Shown here piece after piece: positions 27,685 to 38,827 of a stretch of 64,000 nucleotides of DNA (position 1 is its first letter; every line of letters starts with the position of its first letter). The notes below the pieces were generated by a model. That model searched no databases. It was not told the origin of the DNA and worked only from the letters and a program-made list of their open reading frames with translations. Where the stretch lies: NCBI GenBank assembly GCA_018398575.1, contig JAGTXZ010000020.1:2930888-2994887 (forward strand), written 5' to 3'. Source of the DNA: Ampelomyces quisqualis. Lineage: Eukaryota; Ascomycota; Dothideomycetes; Pleosporales; Phaeosphaeriaceae. Made by a program: the position numbers and the translations under genes.

Positions 27685-27690
27685 TATAAA
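27685..27690 (+). promoter_or_regulatory. TATA box of the FAD oxidase gene
   Basis: TATAAA lies 110 bp upstream of the chosen ATG at 27800, a usual distance for strongly regulated fungal genes. Confidence 0.45.
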
Positions 27691-27799
27691 TCGCTTCATT
27701 TTCGATTGCTCTTTTGATGTCAGGTCGACTGTCGCTGCTTCGAGGTCTTTATTAAGATTGCACACCAGATTTTTTCAGCTCTCGTTACACTCGCAGATA

Positions 27800-29408
27800 A
27801 TGGCGTTCAGGAACATCTTTTCCTTTGGCCTGCTCAGCTCTACTTTGATATCTGCTTCCTCACTGCTACCACGGGATAGCTATAATGCCACATCTGTGGC
27901 TGCAGCAAGTAAGGCTTGTAACAACCTCAAGATCTCCTTTCCAGGAGCGCTATTCGCACCCGGCACGACGCAATTTCAGAACCAGTCCTTGTCCATATGG
28001 TCAGACACCTGCCTCCTCACACCGACCTGTGTTTTCTTGCCATCTTCGGCAGAAGACCTCAGCAAAGCATTACATATCATCAAGAGTGCAGGTTCCAAGT
28101 TTTCGGTTCGCGCCGGAGGACATATGCCGGTGCCGGGCGCTCAGTCCGTGGAACCAGGAGTCTTCATCTCCCTTAGCAATCTCAACCAACGTACTCTCGA
28201 CACAAAATCGGGAACTGTATCCCTAGGTCCTGGGCAGACATGGATCGAGGTGTACAATTGGCTAGTTCCATACGGCCTTGCTGTGAATGGTGGACGCTTT
28301 CCCAGTGTTGGTGTAGGTGGAGTGCTCGTTGGTGGCGGTATTGGTTACTTCTCCAGCAAGTATGGTTGGGGATGCGATAATGTTGTAGCTTTCCAAGCTG
28401 TGCTCGCAGATGGGACTATTGCTGAGGTGACTGATAAGGGCAAGTACTCGGACCTTTTCTGGGGTCTTCGCGGTGGACACAACAATTTTGCCATCATCAC
28501 GCGCTTCGATGTCAAGTACTTCAGGGCAACGTCGGCATATGCAAAGGTCATTGCTTGGGAAGTCAGAGCCCCAAGCACTTCGGACGCCTTCTTCTCTGCA
28601 CTCAACGCATATCTGGCCCCGGGTGGTGGTGTCGACGACCCTAACGTAGCCATCATACCGACGGTAGCGGCAGCGCCTTCTCTAGGTCTATATGAACTCA
28701 TCACCGATCGATTTGCATTGGGCAATGACAGCAATCCTGCAGCATTCACGAACTTCACCAAGATTGATGGTCCCATCACGTTTGAACAAGGTGGACAAGT
28801 CTACGATTCCTGGACCACCATGCCACAACTCCTCGAAGCGACCGGTGCTCGAGGTCTCAGGCAAATCTTCTGGAGTGTCAGTTTCAAGGCGGACCCGCGC
28901 GCCATTAGCATTGCGAACCGCACAATCATCGATATGACATTTGAGAGAGTGGCTGATGCAGACAATGCGGCAGTCGCCCTTACTTACCAGCCTATCTCAG
29001 CTGCTTGGCTGAAACAAAGTCAGGCGCGAGGTGGAAATGCGTTGGATCTTGATCCAAAAATTGGCACTTTCATCGGTAAGAACCCCGAAGAAGACGTGTG
29101 TCTAAACGTAAGCTAACCTGGTTGTTTCAACAGCGGGGCTCATCGCTATTCAATGGACAAATCCGGCCGATGATGCGCGCATGAACAAACTTTGCATTGA
29201 CGCTACTGCCGAGATCAAAAAGCAGACGAAGAAGCTAGACCTGGATGTCGATTTTATTTATCTCAATGATGCTGGTAAAGGACAGAAACCGTTCCCGACT
29301 TATGGCCGCGGCAAGAGTTTGCCGAAGCTCAAAAAGTTACAGAACAAGTACGACCCAGACAATTTCTTGAAGAGGTACTTGGCACATGGATTCGGATTGG
29401 AGTCTTGA
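27800..29408 (+). CDS. Secreted berberine-bridge-like FAD-linked oxidoreductase
   Basis: Exons are 27800-29075 and 29134-29408, giving 516 aa. The intron has GTAAGA, a GCTAAC branch site and CAG. An in-frame ATG at 27758 would put 14 polar residues ahead of the signal sequence, so the second ATG was chosen. Residues 1 to about 20 form a hydrophobic secretion signal. The FAD-binding type 4 domain follows, with RAGGH at 104-108, where His108 is the expected covalent flavin attachment. The second attachment site of bicovalent family members, normally Cys, is Phe167 in GGRFPSVGVGG. The C-terminal BBE motif with YDPDNF is present. The family oxidises alcohols, amines or terpenoid and alkaloid intermediates; the substrate here is unknown. 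It is the outermost gene of the terpene-type group. Confidence 0.88.
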
Positions 29409-29720
29409 GCTCGGCTATGCATGAGTACGCATTGCAATTGCAAGATCCTGGTTTACGCACTTGTCGTCGGGCCACGATCAATTACGTATTGCGCTAGAAG
29501 ATTATTACTCGTCCCATTTGATGTTTCGATCTCAGGTTGTGACTAACAAGCTCTTCCTCCTTGAATTTCTACAATTTGCCATAGACTCTTGCTTGTTTCT
29601 GGGTTTTACCAATTTCAGTCTCATCTCAGATATACGATTTCGCGGTGTAGATGGAATGGGTATGTTACGATGGACGATCCGCAGCAGAGCTTCAATCGTT
29701 CCAGCACATCTACACGTTCT
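29409..29720. other. Convergent 3' intergenic region
   Basis: A 312-bp gap between the stops of the FAD oxidase (plus) and the acyltransferase (minus). The short frames here are not supported. It presumably holds both 3' UTRs and terminators. Confidence 0.6.
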
Positions 29721-31220
29721 TCAATGACACAAGAATTGCGCAAATCGCGCAAACTCCGGATCCTTTTCAAGACACTCCATTTCTTTGTCTTTCAAACTCA
29801 GCAATACCTCGAATCCTCCAGCAGGTCGTTGCGGTAACACCACACATCTCCTGCACACAACATCAAACTCGCGCCTCGGTGGCCTCAGATGATCCACTAA
29901 ACCCCTGTTTTTGAATATTTTTCCGCCAAAGCGCATCTCCATGAGTGGAAGCCCCAAGAAACTCGTAAAACAAGCCTCAGCACGTTCGAATGTTGCGAAC
30001 GGGTACCGAGCGGCCGAGTAATCGGGCATGGCCGCTGCAAGACCGTAAGAGCTATGCAGGCGCTCCTGTGTGATGCCATCGACAGTTTCCCTTATGATTT
30101 GAGCGACTTTTGCCAATGAAGTGGAGGGTGAAATCAATGCAGAAAAAGGCATGCGGGTCGTCGCAATGAAGATCAGTGTGCCCATGTACGCCCAGGGCAA
30201 TCTCTTGCCGAACAGCAGACGCCCGTCTAACGTCGTATCGAGTTCAGCAAGAGCACCAGGCTTTGTGTACGCCGGGTCATCCGGCTCAGCGGCATGGCGC
30301 GCACGCATTGTGCACCGCCAGAGTAGGGCCATCAAAGCGTCATTGGTAGTGACAGCGGTATTATGATCTGATTCACTAGCTGCTTTCGACAGCTCTGTGA
30401 ATGCTTTCGCCGAAACATAGAAGATTGTGGTTGTCATGTGTGGTGGAGGCGGTGCAGCTGTAGGATCCAGGCTGAAGGCTGACCTCGCCTGGAGCTCCTC
30501 TGGTGTTAATGGAGGCAGTAAACCCAACAAACGCCAGGCATCATCGCTGCTTTCTTTGAACTCCTCGGTAGAAGGGAGCCAGTTCCCTGAATCAGCCCAG
30601 ATCTCAGGCACAAGATTGTAGTCGCAACAGTCAGAACCAATAGTCAATTCGGCTGCGTCTGCATCGTCATCTTGATGCATACGCATGTGCTTGGCCAGCA
30701 TCTTCAGTAGTAAGGAACCGCTCATGCCATCTACTAGAGAATGAAACAAACACACCGAGAGGAGAAGGCCGCCGTGGATGTAATTCGCTTGCACGATACA
30801 TCCCGCTGCGCCCTCGCCATCCAAATCCCATCTGGTATGCACAGAAGGTACTAGCTGTGCGCCGTCGAGTGAATCCTGGGGTAGTCCTTCGTCCATGAGG
30901 TCTTCGTACTCTGGCCACGACGCAGACAAATCGTTAAAAATGACCTGAGGTATCCAATCAGGGCACTCTCTAGCCTCGAGTTGGCCTCTATTGTTCGAGC
31001 TCTTCTCCAGCCCCGAATCGAGTGAGAACACGCGCCTTCGAAAGATGGGCAGCTCAACGCTTGCAGTGTCCAGACTTGCTTGAAGCAGGGTGTGGACCTC
31101 GGAAAAGTCGACTCCAGGCTTGAACCCAAAAGTAAGAATGAAATTGGCATAGAAACGCGGCATAGCGTTGTCCATAGGATTCAGGGCAATTCGCCGCGTG
31201 GATAGCAGAGCAGAATGCAT
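29721..31220 (-). CDS. BAHD/trichothecene 3-O-acetyltransferase-like acyltransferase
   Basis: A single exon of 499 aa. The N-terminus has the family layout of a short strand, a region with FGFKPG, then the paired LPIFRRRVF block. The catalytic HxxxD motif is HSLVD at residues 160-164, within LFHSLVDGMSG. In BAHD-type acyltransferases this His deprotonates the acceptor hydroxyl for transfer from acyl-CoA. The C-terminal DFGWG structural motif is not well preserved; MRFGGK is the nearest counterpart, as is common in fungal members. The length is normal for the family. It sits next to the terpene cyclase and P450, so O-acylation of a hydroxylated terpenoid is a reasonable inference. The acyl donor and the position modified cannot be read from sequence. 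Confidence 0.85.
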   Translation of the reverse strand: MHSALLSTRRIALNPMDNAMPRFYANFILTFGFKPGVDFSEVHTLLQASLDTASVELPIFRRRVFSLDSGLEKSSNNRGQLEARECPDWIPQVIFNDLSASWPEYEDLMDEGLPQDSLDGAQLVPSVHTRWDLDGEGAAGCIVQANYIHGGLLLSVCLFHSLVDGMSGSLLLKMLAKHMRMHQDDDADAAELTIGSDCCDYNLVPEIWADSGNWLPSTEEFKESSDDAWRLLGLLPPLTPEELQARSAFSLDPTAAPPPPHMTTTIFYVSAKAFTELSKAASESDHNTAVTTNDALMALLWRCTMRARHAAEPDDPAYTKPGALAELDTTLDGRLLFGKRLPWAYMGTLIFIATTRMPFSALISPSTSLAKVAQIIRETVDGITQERLHSSYGLAAAMPDYSAARYPFATFERAEACFTSFLGLPLMEMRFGGKIFKNRGLVDHLRPPRREFDVVCRRCVVLPQRPAGGFEVLLSLKDKEMECLEKDPEFARFAQFLCH

Positions 31221-31522
31221 ATTCAGTCGTAATTTTAGGGTATCTTAAATCGAGTGTCTTCGAATATGTATTACAGGGTCGATTATCACAACAAGCAAAG
31301 GTAGTAAAATACCAAATGTTTCATCAGGAAATGATTGCTGTTTGTTGATTCACCATTTCAGACAGTTCAAGAAGCTAACTACTATCCTTGCTATTTCGAT
31401 GATATCGCCGATACCTGGAAAGGAAATCCCCGGAAGGCAGGCTGACCACGTGCAGGAACCAACTAAATAGCATGCAGCTTTCACACTGTCAAGCATGCTT
31501 ACGTGATGTAAAGACGCGGCTC
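31221..31522. other. Spacer between acyltransferase start and terpene cyclase stop
   Basis: A 302-bp tandem-gene spacer on the minus strand. It must contain the acyltransferase promoter and the cyclase 3' end. No clear motif was recognised. Confidence 0.5.
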
Positions 31523-32678
31523 TCACTCTGTAGGAGCAAGGTACCGCAGCGTCGTACGACTCCATATTTCGTTGCCACTCATCTGATACTCGAGGCCTTT
31601 AAGATACGCCCTCATTTGTGGCGAATCTCGCTGGGCTAACGCCGCAGTTTCCAGTTCCTTGTGGCGCACTTCCCACTCGCGACACAGAACATACAAGACG
31701 CGCTTTGCCGCCGTGGTTGAGACTTCGGCACCGTTGGCGAATATAGCAACTCCTGTGCACAAGACGCCGCCTTCTTTGTGTGCCTTTTGAGACGCAAGCA
31801 GCTCCTTTTCGTAACTCCAAATGTCGTTGATTATGGAGAGATGCTTGCTGCAATTCAGGTCCACGGGACGCGCAATGGTTATCTCTTCAGGAGTTAGGCG
31901 GAGACCCATGCAGAAACGCATCAATGCAGCGAGAAGCCTGGATTATCATGAGTATGAAATATTGCCGTTATATCCTTCAAGGAAGTATTCATACCCCTTT
32001 CCGACGTCCCGCTCCCGGTACTCAAAGTATTCCTTCAGATCCATTGGCTTGAGCCGTGTTGGATCCGTCTGGGCGCGCATGAAAGTGAAGACGGGCTCGA
32101 GCACTTCATTGGCCATGTCTCCGTCGTGAACGCGCATGCTCTTCCAGAGGTCGTACATGATATATTCGACAGGAACGTTTCGGTTAGGTAGAGCATCGCC
32201 TCGTGCTATTGGCATCAGGTTATTGTTGTAACCCTCGCCTTCGGCCAGGGACATATGCTCGAGTAAGTCTGTCGTGCACATTAGACGGTTGTTTTGAAAC
32301 TTCATTCAACAGGGAGAAATTCTTTTACGAACCATCGATAAGAAAAAGAAGCGTCAAAAGACGACACGCAAAGTGAATGCGGTCATCCAAAGCTTTGGGA
32401 AAATACCAGCAAGTCACCGTGGAAAATCCGGCGTGCACGAATTTTATTCGACTCTTCTCTGTTGTAAATGGCCAGTGCTGCAGGAAATAGCCGTTCACTT
32501 CTTCTGAAACCCTTTTCTCGAGGTGATGGCAATGTGGCTGCAAGTGAGAAGGTAATACGATGAGGGTATTGTGAGATTGTAGATAGGCATGGGTCGTGGC
32601 ATCGACGGCCTTGTCTGCTGCTACGAGTGAGGGTCCATGAAGGGGAACCTCCGTTATTGTGGAGACTTGCATCGCCAT
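31523..32678 (-). CDS. Class I sesquiterpene cyclase (presilphiperfolanol synthase-like group)
   Basis: Exons are 32678-32333, 32268-31995 and 31937-31523, giving 344 aa. The introns are 64 and 57 bp with GTTCGT and GTATGA donors. The first splice rebuilds the metal-binding motif DDLLE at residues 115-119. The second gives the continuous reading DVGKGLLAALMRF. The second metal motif NDIWSYEKE supplies Asn244, Ser248 and Glu252 (NSE triad). The C-terminus has the TTLRY signature with the Arg-Tyr pair that contacts diphosphate. Together these mark a class I ionisation-type cyclase, most likely using farnesyl diphosphate. From memory the pattern resembles fungal presilphiperfolan-8-ol synthases, but the product cannot be assigned. 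The P450 starts 504 bp away in the opposite direction. Confidence 0.9.
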
Positions 32679-33182
32679 ACTGATTTCCTTCCGTGTTTCG
32701 TACTTGAATGGAAAGGACGGTTGATGTCAAAGTCAATGACAGGTGCTCTTATAACTTTGATCAAGCAGACAGTCTCGCACGACCATAACGGGGAGAGTAG
32801 GTATCCTTTACCATGATTCCAACAGCCAGTCAGCATGTAAGTGTCTGCTCGGAATTGTATGGACTGCTCTGTTTGATGTTGTATCAACGCTAGTCCGGAG
32901 CTTGCAGATATCTCGGCGATTACCGTATTCTCTGTATCCGCATCGGATCTTCTTTGGCCTGATCCGTCTGAGCACACAAAAGTCAGCGCCACAAAATTGG
33001 AATTGCAACGAAAGTTTTGTAGCTCAGTTATCTTACGCGATATGCTATTCACTTCATGTGTCAATTTGACCGCAAAACTCGCTACATGTCCGACTCTTTG
33101 ACATAGCAATCTAGAAGGCGAAACATACATTCTTTAGCGCGCCTTTGAACGCCATCATCACTCGTGAGTCAGATCCAGCATC
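32679..33182. promoter_or_regulatory. Shared divergent promoter of terpene cyclase and P450
   Basis: A 504-bp intergenic region between divergent starts. A TTATAA element at 32749-32754 lies about 70 bp upstream of the cyclase ATG. No transcription factor gene occurs in the group, so control probably comes from elsewhere. The minus-strand frames inside this region show no known domain and were not called. Confidence 0.55.
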
Positions 33183-35147
33183 ATGACTGTGTGGCAGGAC
33201 CTCTTCGAACAGGCTCATATATTGAACATTAACTCATGGCAAATCAAAATCCCGGTGGCCTTCATGTTGTTAGCTGTAATAACCTACACTGCCACTCTCT
33301 TCTCCTACGCGCGGACCAGGTACAGTAGTAAAGATGGAAGAGAGCCGCCCATCATACCATACTGGCTCCCTGTACTGGGTAGCACGATTCCATTTGTTCG
33401 TGATACCAAAGGCTTCATTATGAACACTTTGTAAGTGCATCTTTCGTTGGCAGGCCCTCGAACTCAAAGACATCAGGGTATTCTAATTTGGATAGGCGCA
33501 CATGGGGCGACTCCACGCCTTACACAGTCCAGCTGGCAGCTTTCAAGGGTTACCTCATCACGCAGCCTGAGCACTTTGGTCCACTCTTGAAAGCGACCCG
33601 CTTCCTGAGCAACAAGAAAGTCATGGCCGAACTGATGCGCGACGTATTCGGCACGCCAGCAAACGTAATGCGTAAGTACCCAGTTCTCAATCCACAAGGA
33701 AATGTACTCGTCGTCTAGAACTATTTGTTGACTATTCTGTCTATAGCTATGTATTTTGGTGACAACTCAGGTATCGAGGCCACCCCAGTACCAGGCACAT
33801 CGATACCAAGCCACCAGCGTATTTGGAGCAACCAGCACGCCGACAGCGCGAAATACCTGACAGGCGAGGCGCTGCGCGGGCTCGCAGCACGCTTTACGTC
33901 TGTACTGAGTGAAGCAATTGCGCAACCCAACGAGGACGATTCCGCAGACTCAGGCGACTGGGTTGAAATTGACGACTTTTATCCGTGGTGGCGGTCGCGC
34001 GTCTTTGCAGCGGCAACCACGGCCATGTTCGGCCCGCATCTGCTGCGTCTGAATCCTGGGCTCGAAGACGACTTTTGGAAATTTGCTGACGCGATTCCAA
34101 CTCTGGTAAAAAGGTATCCTGTATGGATGGCGCCGAAGGCGTACGCTGCCCGGAACAAGATGCTCGGTAGCGTGAAGAAATGGCATGCACATGCACGTGA
34201 GCATTCTGACTATAGGCAGAGTGGTAATGATGCGCCCAAGTGGGACGAGTATTGGGGTAGTGTGTGGTTGAAAGTGCGACAGCGATGGGGGCAGGATACA
34301 AATATCATGGACGACGATGGTCTGGCGAGTGAGGATCTGGCATTAACGATCGCGTTCGTATTTCCCGCGTTACAAGTACAAGAACTGTGCTGACATCTGA
34401 CACTCTAGTGCAAATGCCAATGCTATCCCAATGGCATTTTGGTACCTTATCGAAATATACCGCGACCCGGCTCTCTTGCCGCGCGTTCTACCAGAGCTCG
34501 AGGCTGCAGTCAAAGTACCTGCATCGTCTACAGATGGGTCACCGGCCGTGTTCGATCTAGCTCCTGTGTTGGCGTCGCCTTTGGCTCAGAGCATCTATGC
34601 CGAGGTCCTACGTATGCGCATCTCACTGCTGCTCAATCGCTGCGCCGACCGTAAGGACCATCGCATCGGGCCATGGACGCTCAAGAAAGGCGCATACATG
34701 ACGCTGCCAACCGCTCATGTTGGGTACCATCAGAAAGCATGGGAACCGTACACTGATTCGGGGAAGGCACCGATCGAAGAATTCTGGGCTGACCGGTTCC
34801 TACTGCCAGAGGAAGAGATTGAGGAGACTCCAGAGCGTGCCAAAACCGTTAAGTCGGTGTGGGAGAAACCAGGAGCGAAAGTGAAGTTCTCGACTGAACA
34901 TCTGAACGGCATCTGGGTGCCTTATGGAGGTGGCGCATTGATGTGTCCTGGACGTCACTTTGCAAAGCAGGAGATGATGGGCAGTGTTACTGTGTTTGCG
35001 CATTATTACGAGCTGGAGGTGCTCTCCGACAAGGCACCAGCGATGGATGAGAAGTTCTATGGCATGGGGGCTCAGCAACCAGCTGAGAAGACCCCAGTGA
35101 GGATCCGGAGGAAGCTTGGTGGGTGGAAGTATGCGCAGAAGACTTAG
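33183..35147 (+). CDS. Cytochrome P450 with CYP7/CYP8-like I-helix
   Basis: Exons are 33183-33430, 33496-33671, 33747-34353 and 34409-35147, giving 589 aa. The last intron uses GTTCGT, which is the choice that keeps frame with a normal intron size. An N-terminal membrane anchor spans residues about 21-42. The proline-rich hinge is PPIIPYWLPVLG. The K-helix ExxR is EVLR. The haem loop is PYGGGALMCPGRHFA with the Cys thiolate ligand. The I-helix reads ANANAIPMAFW and lacks the usual AGxxT, carrying Asn-Ala-Ile-Pro as in CYP7 and CYP8 families. It is expected in the ER membrane. Divergence from the cyclase suggests oxidation of its terpene product; the exact reaction is unknown. Confidence 0.87.
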
Positions 35148-35566
35148 ATTTTTGTTAGAGGGATTTCATCATTTCGTTGTATATTGCATACCAGAAATCC
35201 ACCTCACTTCTCCAGTTCCACCCACTAAAAATCATCCCAGTCGAAAACCTTCCACGATCGAAAGAAATAACGGAAAAATGCCAGAAATATGCAACAGCAG
35301 GTATTCACTTGTCAATGGCTGCAATTAATCTAATATAAGGATTAAGGTAAGCTTCAAGGAACCCAATTTTCACAAAAGTTGGTGTTCGGTGAGCAATTAT
35401 GGCCGTCATCGAATGGAAAGCGAAGAGGCAGGCCCAAAGAGAGGTCTTCAAAACTACGGTATGAGAACCTACGTCCTTGTTACTACAGTTATCTCCAGCA
35501 GGTGAACGCCATGCGCCAGGTACAAGCTTCGTTGACTTCTCTACCTCATTAATTCGAGAACCCACT
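35148..35566. other. Convergent intergenic region between P450 and RSC1/2
   Basis: 419 bp between two stops facing each other. It marks the edge between the biosynthetic group and the conserved block. No gene was seen. Confidence 0.55.
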
Positions 35567-38324
35567 TCAAATCTTTTCCTCCAACCGAGCAGTCATGCCC
35601 GTCACACGAGTCCTCTTCTCCGCCTCCCGCTCACGGACATGCAGCTCGCGTTCCAGCTTCTTCCGAACTGCCTGTTCCTGAACCTGAGTGAGCTGGTCAA
35701 GCATGTGAGCAAGTCCATCCTTTGTCTTGCCGTTGAAGGATGCCCCGAGTTCCGCCTTAGTCGCAGCAGCGAGTTGATCTTCCAAAGCATTGAGCGCCTT
35801 CGTCCTCAGCTGGCTTACAGCTTGCTTGAACCTTTCTTCCTCGTCCATCTTTGCTTTCTTGGCGGTATCGGCACGATCCGAGGCACTGGCTTCGTCTAAC
35901 TCACGTTTTGCGATTTTTTGTGCATCCTTCTTGGCTTTTGCGGCGAGATAGCGTGCCGAGTGGCCAAGCGCACGACCTTCTTTGGTTAGGGGCTCATCGA
36001 CGTTGAGCGGTGGCGCGGTGAAGAAAAGTACGCGGCCCTTTTCATCGCGGTGGAACTGCTCACGAATTTCTTGCGGGATGCTCATATTGGCGTGATCGTT
36101 GAGCACGAATACCTCAACTGGCTGGGGGGCCTTGTAACCACTAGGCGGTGGCTGCACGTATGGCTGCTGATACCCGGCTGCTGGACGCGGTGTTTGGTAA
36201 GACGTCATTGCGGCAGCGGGTTGTGGCGTGAAGGGAATATGAGGTGTAATGGGCTGGTACGTCGGCGCTTGAGCGGTTTGGGAGTGAACGTGTGGCGCGG
36301 GAGATTGTGAGTGATATTGCGGGGGATGTGAAGGTGTATATGCCACAGATGCATGTTGTTGCTGAGGCGTCGGTCCAGGCATTGGTGAGATGGCCGAAGA
36401 TTGAGCGAAGGGTCTACTCCGGAACGAGTCGTAACCATGTGAAGAACTTGCCGTGGGTAGGCTCGGAGTCGGCAACACAGGTGCTGGTGGTGGTGTCGGG
36501 GGTGGTGGAGGCGTTGGTTCTGGAGGCGGCGAGTCCTGCGAAAGTCGTTAGCACAATTCAGTGAAAGCATAAAATTCCTTCCTCACCTTGGGATCGCGAG
36601 GGCGCCGATGAACGGCGCCAATCTTGGGAGGCGCATTTTCAGCGCCCCACTCCGGTTTTGGAAGCTCGTCGTCTTCTTTTTGTTCATCCTTCAGCAAATA
36701 CGCGATCGGACTGGGATTCTTCTTCAGCTTCCTCGGAGCATCGAATAGATCCATGACGTAGTCCTTGTCGCGCACCTCATCAGGCAAGCAGCTTGCCCAT
36801 GTCTTGATCTTGTTCAGCTTGTGGTTTTCTTCGTTGTAGCGCGCCTCGCACACGTAGATTTCCTTGTCTTGGGGAAAGTCGCGCGGCCGGCCTTTGTTGT
36901 ACCTCGTGACGAACATGACAAAGCATCTGTCAACGACTTCGTCGATACGGTGGTCGCGGTATTGGCCAGTCTTGACGACTTCATTCTCCAAGAAATGGCG
37001 ATCGAAACGGTGCACAGTCTGCTCGGGCCGGTAGTACCAACACGCGTTCACCCACTTGCCACCGTCTGCATCTTGCCATGTGCGGTATATCTGGGCGACG
37101 ATTGGCTTGGTAAGATCGTTGGCGTTCTGGATGTGGACCCAGTCGCCGACCTTCCAAAGCTCGCCGTTGTGCAATATGCCGTTTGGCATTGGTATGCGGC
37201 CCTCCTCCATGACGAAATCCGTATCCGGCTTTTCTTTCTCGGCCTTGGCAATCTTGCGCGCCTCGTTTTGCAGGTGGACTGCGTCCTGGTAGATCTGACT
37301 TTCCTCTTCATTGTATTGCTTAGCGTTCTCAAACATGAGCTCCACGTCCACCATGAAGTGATCGACAGTTTGATACTTCTTCCGCTTCAGCTTCCGCTTC
37401 AGGATGTCCATGGCCATGGGAGTCTTGATTTCTGCGTGATATTCGGGCATGACAGTCTTGTCGGGTATGCGCTCGAAGGCGCTCACCATGAGCTTGTTCG
37501 CCTTGTTTCGCGGCTTCCGAATGCCCTTCATGATGGTCTTGATACGCGCTTCCATTGGAGTGTCGACGCGCGGTGGTCGTCCGCGCTTCCTCCTTGACTC
37601 CGGGTCGTCGTTCTTGAGATCGTCCTTGACTCTCCCAGCGCCCTCGCGCTTCGCGATGGCTGCTGCCGACCGTACGCCACGCCGCCTCTTGCGCTTGCCA
37701 TCGTCTTCCTCGTCGTCATCCTCCTCTTCGTCTACTTCAAGCTCGTCCTCGTCTTCTTCTTCGTCGTCTTCTTCCTCCTCCTCGGGCACGAGCGGATCCT
37801 GCTCCGGTATCTCGCCCAGATACGGCAGGGCCCCGGCAGCCTCGCCGATGACTTTCTCGTCTACGAGTCGCTGCAACTCTCGCAGAACGACCTTCTTGAC
37901 ATCGAGCGCATCGACGTAGGCCTGCGAATCCTGCCTGTTGTAGACCTGCGCGTTGTGGGGTATCAGGGCCAGATGGCGCGCAAAGTCAGCAAAGCTCTTG
38001 TACTCCTTCTGGGCAACCTTGGATTTGATTGTGCTCAGCGCCATGGGCTCCTTGATGATGTCGTAGTAGTCGGGGACTGCGCGCTTGTTGACTTTGCGCT
38101 GGAACAGCTTCGTGGGGTCGTAGCCGCTGCAGCCCTGTTAGCTGAGGCTGCATCTCCATTGCCAATGGCACCGCATACTCGGCGTCCCTGTAGTCGTAGA
38201 CATTCTTGAGTAGGCTGGACATGCCTTCCCATTCGGCGTCGGACACAGTCGACGATGCGCCGGCCGACTCTGCGGTCTCGGTGGTGGGGACCGGCGTCTG
38301 ACTGGGCGCACGTGCAGTCGCCAT
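35567..38324 (-). CDS. RSC1/RSC2: RSC chromatin-remodelling complex subunit, two bromodomains plus BAH
   Basis: Exons are 38324-38179, 38126-36587 and 36535-35567, giving 884 aa. The introns are 52 and 51 bp with clear CTAAC branch sites. The first bromodomain spans the first splice (YDPTKLF..VPDYYDIIKEPM, then HNAQVYN with the acetyl-lysine-binding Asn). An acidic Glu/Asp tract and a basic stretch follow. The second bromodomain has MPEYHAEIKTPM and MFENAKQYN. The BAH domain runs from GELWKVGDWV through CWYYRPEQT to VCEARYNE. The C-terminal third is Pro/Gln-rich and ends in a charged helix. This order and length fit yeast Rsc1/Rsc2, which target the RSC ATPase to acetylated nucleosomes. It is divergent from OTU1. 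Confidence 0.93.
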
Positions 38325-38827
38325 CTGTTTGTTTGTTTTTGGTTTTATTTACGGTTTCGTCGATGTCTGGCTGTGTTGAGGGTGAAGGACGCTGTTCCTG
38401 GCGCGTCGTCGCGACTGGCCCCTGCGCCGGAACTCGGAGATACGTTGCGCCGATCCCGGCTGCCCAGTGCCGATCGCGGCTGCACTTGCCCCGAATAATA
38501 ACATCTACTGCTCCGAGCTTCGGGATGCTTCCCCACCGACGACACGCCCACCACACCCGTTGTTTACGCGGGCAATTCTTGTCGTCGAGGCCTATCCATA
38601 GATCGAGTCAATACACATCTGTGCACCCATTCCTCCCGGCCACTCTGCTTCCTTCACCGTGACCTCACAACTCACACCAGCCGCAGCTTCCTCGCTTGGA
38701 AAGCTCTTCCTTCCCACCAGCTACCTCATCCTCACCCATCCACCACATCATCTCACCAGCACCCCAGACTCGTCACACCCCACCCCCACCATCACCTTCA
38801 CCTTCACCTTCACCTTCACCACCCACA
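38325..38827. promoter_or_regulatory. Divergent promoter of RSC1/2-like and OTU1
   Basis: 503 bp between two divergent starts. CT-rich tracts lie near 38600-38660. A CACCTT hexamer array at 38793-38820 lies in the OTU1 leader. Open frames here read through low-complexity Pro/Ser sequence and were not called. Confidence 0.5.
38793..38820 (+). repeat. CACCTT hexanucleotide microsatellite
   Basis: Four CACCTT units plus CACC, ending 7 bp before the OTU1 start codon, so inside its 5' UTR. Confidence 0.85.

Noticed and set aside
38696..38827. 44-residue N-terminal extension of OTU1
   Set aside because: It is low-complexity Pro/Ser/His sequence translated from the leader and its CACCTT microsatellite. 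The family start motif is at 38828.
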